From Bermanella sp044597725 (GTDB lineage Bacteria; Pseudomonadota; Gammaproteobacteria; Pseudomonadales; Oceanobacteraceae), in the NCBI RefSeq assembly GCF_044597725.1, contig NZ_CP139003.1, positions 1,798,001 to 1,862,000 of the forward strand: DNA of 64,000 nt. Reading direction: 5' to 3'. A model generated the notes under the pieces. The model searched no databases. It was not told the origin of the DNA and worked only from the letters and a program-made list of their open reading frames with translations. Positions within the stretch are counted from its first letter, which is position 1; each line of letters opens with the position of its first letter. The translations under genes and the position numbers were made by a program. Positions 59,625 to 64,000 of this stretch are shown in pieces.

Positions 59625-61483
59625 GGTTTACGCTCTCCACTGGTGTCATTCTGGTTACGCTGTTGATACTGGTATAAAAATTTCCGACGCATAAGACCAC
59701 CAGCATCATCTGGGATACGTTCCATCCATTGCTGAAGTGCTTGGTTACGTTCAGCTTCTTCTCGGGTTTGCTGTTGAGATTGTGTTAGTTCTGTCGCTTT
59801 TTGCTGTTGCTCACTTGTACTATCGTCATCTTTTGATCCCTGTTTGTTTTCTAATTTTTGTTGCGCCTTTTTATCGGGATTAGCAGCTTTGTTTTGCATG
59901 TCTTGTTCTTGCTCAACGGGGTTTTTTGATGCACTTTGGTTTTCTGATAGAGAGTCTGACGGCTGGTTTTCGGACCCACTTTGTTGTTGGTCAGATTTTC
60001 CGTCATTTGATTGGCCTTGTTGATCACTTTGCTGGCCTTGTTCTTGTTCTTGTTGTTGGCCGTTAGAATCGCTATTTTGCCCTTGTTGATTTTGCTGGTT
60101 ATCATTGGGCTGATTTTGTTGTTGATTTTTTTTTATTGATTCAACAAGGTTTTTATTCTGGTTAGCATCTTTATGATCAGGGTTACGCTCTAATACCTTA
60201 TTATATTTTGCCAAAGCCTCATCAAAGCGATTCAGCTTGGCTAGGGCATTGCCGGCATTATACAAGCTGTCTGTATCGTCGTATTGTTGCCAAATATCCA
60301 GTGCCTCTTGGTACTGCTCTGCTTTATACAGGCTGCTTGCTTTCCATTGAGGGTCGTTAAACAACTCGGCGGCTTTTTCTGGTTGTGTTTGTATGTACTT
60401 TTCACCTAACTGATTATTGTTTAGTAAAGCATCAGGAATATTTTGATAGGCTTGTGCATAGCTAGGCTCTTGAGATATGAGTAGAGCAACGGGGAGTGCA
60501 TAAAAAATACCTTTCCTAAAAAACAATAATGCAATTGGTAGTACTAAAAATAATAACCAAGCGCCGCCGTCACGCCATTGATCGAAGATTACATTATCTT
60601 TCATTTGTGAAAATGTTTGGTTGGTCATAGGTGATGATAAAAGCGCTTGGATATCTTCATCGTTGTTACTCAGCATATGGATGCGTCCGTTGCTTTGAGA
60701 AGCAAGCTCTTGTAAGTTTTCCCTCTCAAGCTTTGGCATAATAACGCTGCCAGAGTTATCTCTAAAAAACTCTCCATTGGGTTTCACGATAGGAGCCCCT
60801 TGTTCTGTGCCAATTGCAAGAATGGATAATTGAATATTGGCTTGTTTGATTTTTCGTGCAGCCTCATTGATATCTTGATATTCAACACCGTCTGCAACGA
60901 GTAGAAGGTGCCGTGGTTGGCTGCCACTTTGCTCAAATAGGGTGATGGCTTCGTCTACTAAGCGCGTTATATTGCTGCCTGGCTTAGGCATAATGTAAGG
61001 GTCAAGTGAGTTGAGGATAGCTTTTACTGTATTGCTATCTTGCGTAATAGGGCTTGCGGTATGGGCGTCTCCTGAATACGCAATTAAGCCAATGCTCTTC
61101 TCAATATCTTGTTCAAGAATATCTATTACCTTGTATTTGGCTCTTTGAATTCTAGAAGGGCTCACATCTTGAGCGGTCATGCTAAGGGATAAATCTAAAC
61201 CAATAATAAGACCAGATTGATCGCTGTATATTGGGCTGGCTTGTTTTTTCCAGCTAGGACCGGCCATGGCGATGATAACCAGTACCACAGCAAATAAGGT
61301 TGCGATAGGTAACCAGTATGCAGCACGTTTTTCACTGACTTTGTTTTTTATAATGTAAGCTTGCAGTGGCTTGCTAATAAGTTTTTGCCATGAGCCTATG
61401 GAGTGTTGTTTGTACCGCATTACAAACCATAACAACGGCACAAGCAGGAGTAATAATAAAAGTTCGGGACGAATAAAATGCAT
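59618..61483 (-). CDS. BatB/BatC-type VWA-TPR fusion protein
   Basis: 621 residues. Two N-terminal membrane helices (about 6-24, 57-76), a VWA domain with an intact MIDAS (GLDLSLSMTAQD, D-x-S-x-S), a third helix (about 310-330), then one or two TPR units (YNAGNALAKLNRFDEALAKY, NKVLERNPDHKDAN) and a long Gln/Asn/Ser-rich tail (about 450-590). The fusion of BatB-like VWA and BatC-like TPR domains is common in gammaproteobacteria. It shares one base with batA. Confidence 0.9.
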   Translation of the reverse strand: MHFIRPELLLLLLLVPLLWFVMRYKQHSIGSWQKLISKPLQAYIIKNKVSEKRAAYWLPIATLFAVVLVIIAMAGPSWKKQASPIYSDQSGLIIGLDLSLSMTAQDVSPSRIQRAKYKVIDILEQDIEKSIGLIAYSGDAHTASPITQDSNTVKAILNSLDPYIMPKPGSNITRLVDEAITLFEQSGSQPRHLLLVADGVEYQDINEAARKIKQANIQLSILAIGTEQGAPIVKPNGEFFRDNSGSVIMPKLERENLQELASQSNGRIHMLSNNDEDIQALLSSPMTNQTFSQMKDNVIFDQWRDGGAWLLFLVLPIALLFFRKGIFYALPVALLISQEPSYAQAYQNIPDALLNNNQLGEKYIQTQPEKAAELFNDPQWKASSLYKAEQYQEALDIWQQYDDTDSLYNAGNALAKLNRFDEALAKYNKVLERNPDHKDANQNKNLVESIKKNQQQNQPNDNQQNQQGQNSDSNGQQQEQEQGQQSDQQGQSNDGKSDQQQSGSENQPSDSLSENQSASKNPVEQEQDMQNKAANPDKKAQQKLENKQGSKDDDSTSEQQQKATELTQSQQQTREEAERNQALQQWMERIPDDAGGLMRRKFLYQYQQRNQNDTSGERKPW

Positions 61484-62490
61484 TATTGATTACCTCTTAG
61501 GCGCAAGAGGGAAGGAAATAAACCAAGTTGTTGTAGATAAATAACCATGCTTATTAAAAGACCCAGCGCCAAAGGAAAGTGCAATAATGACTTTTGCGGT
61601 CTGAATCTTTGATCGTCTGAATCGATGGGTTCTATTTTATTTAACTCAGAATAAATACTGTCTAATTCGGCGAGATTTCGAGCACGGTAATATTGACCAC
61701 CTGTACTTTGTGCTATTTGGGTAAGGGTTTCTTCGTCTAAGTCTCGGCTCGGATTGATTCTACGTGGGCCAAAAAAACCCTGTACAACCAGTTCATCTGC
61801 ACCAATACCTACGGTATATACTTTTACGCCAGCTTGCGCAGCAAGTTCGGCGGCCTTTAGTGGTTCAATATTTCCCGCTGTATTTTGTCCATCAGTAAGG
61901 AGTATTAATACGCGATTGGATTCGGGTAATGCTTGCAATCGCTTAACGCCTAAACCAATGGCGTCTCCAATGGCGGTTTTATTGCCCGCTAAACCTACCA
62001 CCGCTTCGTCGAGTAGTTGCTTTAATGTTGCTAAGTCAAATGTTAAAGGTGTTTGAATGTACGCTTGCTCACCAAATAGAATTAGGCCCAGGCGATCACC
62101 TTTGCGTTTTTCGACAAAGTCGGTTACGACGGCTTTAATTGTTTGTAGTCGATCAATTAGTTGCCCTTGGTACTGCATGTCTTTTTCTAACATACTTTTT
62201 GATATATCAACGGCAAGCATCATATTGCGGTCAGATTGGGTAAGGCTTTGCTCGTCACCGACATAAATTGGACGGGCGATGGCACAAATAAGGCATGCCC
62301 ATGCCAGTGCAGCCAGCATCTTAATGAACATGGGTTGTTGCTTTGCTCCATCTTGTTTCTCTTCTGCCAACATCATTAGGCTAGGTGCAAAAATAGCCTC
62401 AGAGGCTATTTGCTTTGCAGGGGCAAACCAATAAACCAGTAGCGGTAGGGGCAATAATATAAATAACCAAGGCCAATCAAAACTTAGCAT
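61483..62490 (-). CDS. batA: BatA-type VWA membrane protein
   Basis: 335 residues. Membrane helices at both ends (WPWLFILLPLPLLVYWF; FPLALGLLISMVIYLQ) flank a VWA domain with MIDAS LAVDISKSMLE (D-x-S-x-S) and LLTDGQNTAG. It lies in the standard moxR-DUF58-DUF4381-batA-batB-batD order and overlaps its neighbours (7 bases with DUF4381, 1 base with batB/C). Confidence 0.92.
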   Translation of the reverse strand: MLSFDWPWLFILLPLPLLVYWFAPAKQIASEAIFAPSLMMLAEEKQDGAKQQPMFIKMLAALAWACLICAIARPIYVGDEQSLTQSDRNMMLAVDISKSMLEKDMQYQGQLIDRLQTIKAVVTDFVEKRKGDRLGLILFGEQAYIQTPLTFDLATLKQLLDEAVVGLAGNKTAIGDAIGLGVKRLQALPESNRVLILLTDGQNTAGNIEPLKAAELAAQAGVKVYTVGIGADELVVQGFFGPRRINPSRDLDEETLTQIAQSTGGQYYRARNLAELDSIYSELNKIEPIDSDDQRFRPQKSLLHFPLALGLLISMVIYLQQLGLFPSLLRLRGNQ

Positions 62491-62930
62491 TGAGCGCTCC
62501 TAATCCATTTTCGAGCGGCTTTTTGGACTTGTTCTGGGGTCATGTCGATTTTACTTTTGTCTGGGGCGTAAGCCAGTTCTTCAAGTTCGGGTAAAAAAAT
62601 GGGTTTAGGTGTTTTACTGTCTAGGGCGTATAACCATTTCATGCCACTTAATTCGTGGCCAGTATTGTATTGATTAATATAAATTTGCTTGAGTAAGCGG
62701 TTCATGCAAAAAATTGCATGCTGTTTATCACTCTCGGTATCAATAGCGTTTAAAAGGGCTAGGGCTTGCTTTCGCCAGCGGTTTTTATGCCAGCGGTAGG
62801 CAGCGTATGCAATGCTGCCAATGATAATTAACGCAAGCACCCACCATGGCCAAGCAGGCGGCCAGATGCTGGTTTCGGGTGGTAAATGAATATCTTGTAA
62901 TTGATTTAAGGGAGATTGTTGTTGGTTCAT
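62484..62930 (-). CDS. DUF4381-domain membrane protein
   Basis: 148 residues. Starts with a short Pro-rich stretch (LQDIHLPPETSIWPPAWPWW) typical of DUF4381, then one membrane helix (about 27-45) and a cytoplasmic helical part. Always found between DUF58 and batA in such operons; function unknown. Overlaps DUF58 by 4 bases. Confidence 0.9.
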   Translation of the reverse strand: MNQQQSPLNQLQDIHLPPETSIWPPAWPWWVLALIIIGSIAYAAYRWHKNRWRKQALALLNAIDTESDKQHAIFCMNRLLKQIYINQYNTGHELSGMKWLYALDSKTPKPIFLPELEELAYAPDKSKIDMTPEQVQKAARKWIRSAQC

Positions 62931-63889
62931 AATTTCCCCCTTTGTTCGAGCGCAATTTTAATCGCCGAATAGGGTATTTCCCCTGCATTAATCATGTGGT
63001 GGTTAATACCCAATTGTTTGAATTGATTATTAATGCCTTGTTGCCACATTTTTTGCGCTTGCTCAAATTGTTGTATATTGCCTCGTGTGATGTTCAATAC
63101 GGCTTCCTGTTCACCATCACTAACCCCATAACTACCAATTGGGGGAACCTCTTGCTCTAGCGGGTCAAAAACTTGCAGTGCCACTACATGGTTGTGTCGC
63201 TTAAGTTTAAATAACGCCTCTTTATCACTGTCTGCCAAGTCATAAAAATCACTGATTAAAAAGAGCGTGGTGCCCGGTGTGAGGGAGCGATTAATGTGCT
63301 GTAGACTATCACCTAAAGAGCGCTTCAGTTTATGTTCTGAATGTAATAGCGTTTGATTAAAACGCACTAATTCTTGCAGGATGTGGAACACATGTTGTGG
63401 CCGTTGTTTGGCTCTAAAATCCATTTCTGTTTGATCGCTCAAAATATACGCGCCAACTTTATCGCCGTGATCAATCGCAGCCCACGCGATAAGTGCCATG
63501 GTTTGTGCGGCCACTGCTGATTTAAAGCTGCGCTGGGAGCCAAAGAACATTGGCGAGCGCTGATCACAGAAAATCATGATAGGGCGCTCTCTTTCTTCTT
63601 TGTATATACGTGTATGGGGTTTTTGGGTACGCGCAGTAACGCGCCAGTCGATACTGCGAATATCATCACCGGGTTGATAAATGCGCAGTTGGTCTAAATC
63701 TAAACCCCGTCCTTTTTGTTTGCTTTCGTGGCTACCCGACATTAAGCCGCTAAGTTGCGGTAGGCTTGCCATTCGAATGCGTTTTGCCAGCATTCTCAGT
63801 TGCACCAGTTGCGATTCTTCGCAAAAAGCAACAGCAGGAAAAAACGTATCTAAAGGGTTGCTGTGTGTTTCAGTAGATGATTCGAACAT
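62927..63889 (-). CDS. DUF58-domain protein
   Basis: 320 residues with the DUF58 signature LDQLRIYQPGDDIRSIDWRV and TARTQKPHTRIYKEERERP, plus a VWA-like fold (MIFCDQRSPMFFGS; FLISDFYDL). Cytoplasmic partner of the MoxR ATPase. Its ATG follows the moxR stop directly (TAAATG). Confidence 0.92.
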   Translation of the reverse strand: MFESSTETHSNPLDTFFPAVAFCEESQLVQLRMLAKRIRMASLPQLSGLMSGSHESKQKGRGLDLDQLRIYQPGDDIRSIDWRVTARTQKPHTRIYKEERERPIMIFCDQRSPMFFGSQRSFKSAVAAQTMALIAWAAIDHGDKVGAYILSDQTEMDFRAKQRPQHVFHILQELVRFNQTLLHSEHKLKRSLGDSLQHINRSLTPGTTLFLISDFYDLADSDKEALFKLKRHNHVVALQVFDPLEQEVPPIGSYGVSDGEQEAVLNITRGNIQQFEQAQKMWQQGINNQFKQLGINHHMINAGEIPYSAIKIALEQRGKL

Positions 63890-64000
63890 TTACGGAACAG
63901 CCACTCGCAAAATAAGTTCGTTGATGATTCGGTCCGCACTTAAACCAGATGCTTCTGCTTCAAAGCTCACTAAAATACGGTGTCGCAATACATTGTGAAT
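63890..64000 (-). CDS. MoxR-family AAA+ ATPase, C-terminal end (cut by window edge)
   Basis: The minus-strand frame entering at 64000 encodes 36 residues, including NVLRHRILVSFEAEASGLSA, and stops at 63890-63892. This is the end of the MoxR lid domain (VLRHRI...F.AEAEGLS pattern). It would be the first known gene of the Bat operon in the window and is a different MoxR subgroup member from the one at 634-1470. Confidence 0.88.
   Translation of the reverse strand: MHNVLRHRILVSFEAEASGLSADRIINELILRVAVP

Overview
The window is chromosomal DNA of a Gram-negative gammaproteobacterium. Evidence includes MotY, HrpA, LapAB-PyrF, Xni, RNase T, MiaE, YceA/TrhO, FadD/FadH-type lipid enzymes, an SOS box at dinB and E. 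coli-like tRNAs. A fatty acyl-CoA reductase tail, acyl-CoA synthetase, dienoyl-CoA reductase, fused isobutyryl-CoA mutase and a sodium-type motor protein suggest a marine, lipid- or hydrocarbon-using Oceanospirillales-like bacterium of moderate-to-low GC. The genus cannot be fixed from the sequence alone. Most of the window is ordinary backbone; no prophage, insertion sequence or CRISPR array was seen.

Layout. 0-2.7 kb: end of a fatty acyl-CoA reductase, then a MoxR ATPase and a CoxE-type VWA protein. 2.9-11.9 kb: one co-directional block of nine genes (secreted coiled-coil protein, three TPR proteins of which two are lipoproteins, a small exported protein, ExbB/TolQ-like channel, two ExbD-like proteins, a TonB/AgmX-like transducer), closed by a strong terminator. 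It looks like a proton-driven envelope machine and is the most interesting system here. 11.9-22.7 kb: alpha/beta hydrolase, fadD, hrpA, a FabH-like synthase, a DUF692-DUF2063 pair and a porin. 22.7-25.3 kb: an accessory-looking patch with five ~70-bp repeats, tRNA-Pro(GGG), an antitoxin next to a ParE toxin broken by one stop codon, and small proteins (S4, thioredoxin-like, PnuC-like).

25.5-38.2 kb: hydroxyacid dehydrogenase, thioesterase, miaE, a TonB-like protein, two half-size YeeE/YedE sulfur transporters, rnt, motY, dinB (LexA box), an Atm1-type ABC exporter, xni, lapA-lapB-pyrF, a ComEA-like protein, then a (tRNA-Val tRNA-Asp)x3 array followed by a 27-residue acidic ORF. 38.3-48.3 kb: two AraC regulators, fadH with a coupled PLP enzyme, envelope proteins, and a BigR/SqrR-like ArsR regulator with a SulP transporter and an overlapping 46-residue ORF. 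48.5-56.1 kb: tpx, trhO, an M17 aminopeptidase, a cold-shock gene and icmF. 56.2-64 kb: a minus-strand operon moxR-DUF58-DUF4381-batA-batB/C-batD-SEC-C-selO.

Themes that connect genes: envelope energetics (ExbB/ExbD/AgmX block, TonB-like protein, Bat operon), fatty-acid and acyl-CoA metabolism (FAR, FadD, FabH-like, thioesterase, FadH, IcmF) and reactive sulfur or redox handling (YeeE pair, BigR-like ArsR-SulP, Tpx, SelO). All family assignments come from reading protein sequence by eye; no database search was possible.
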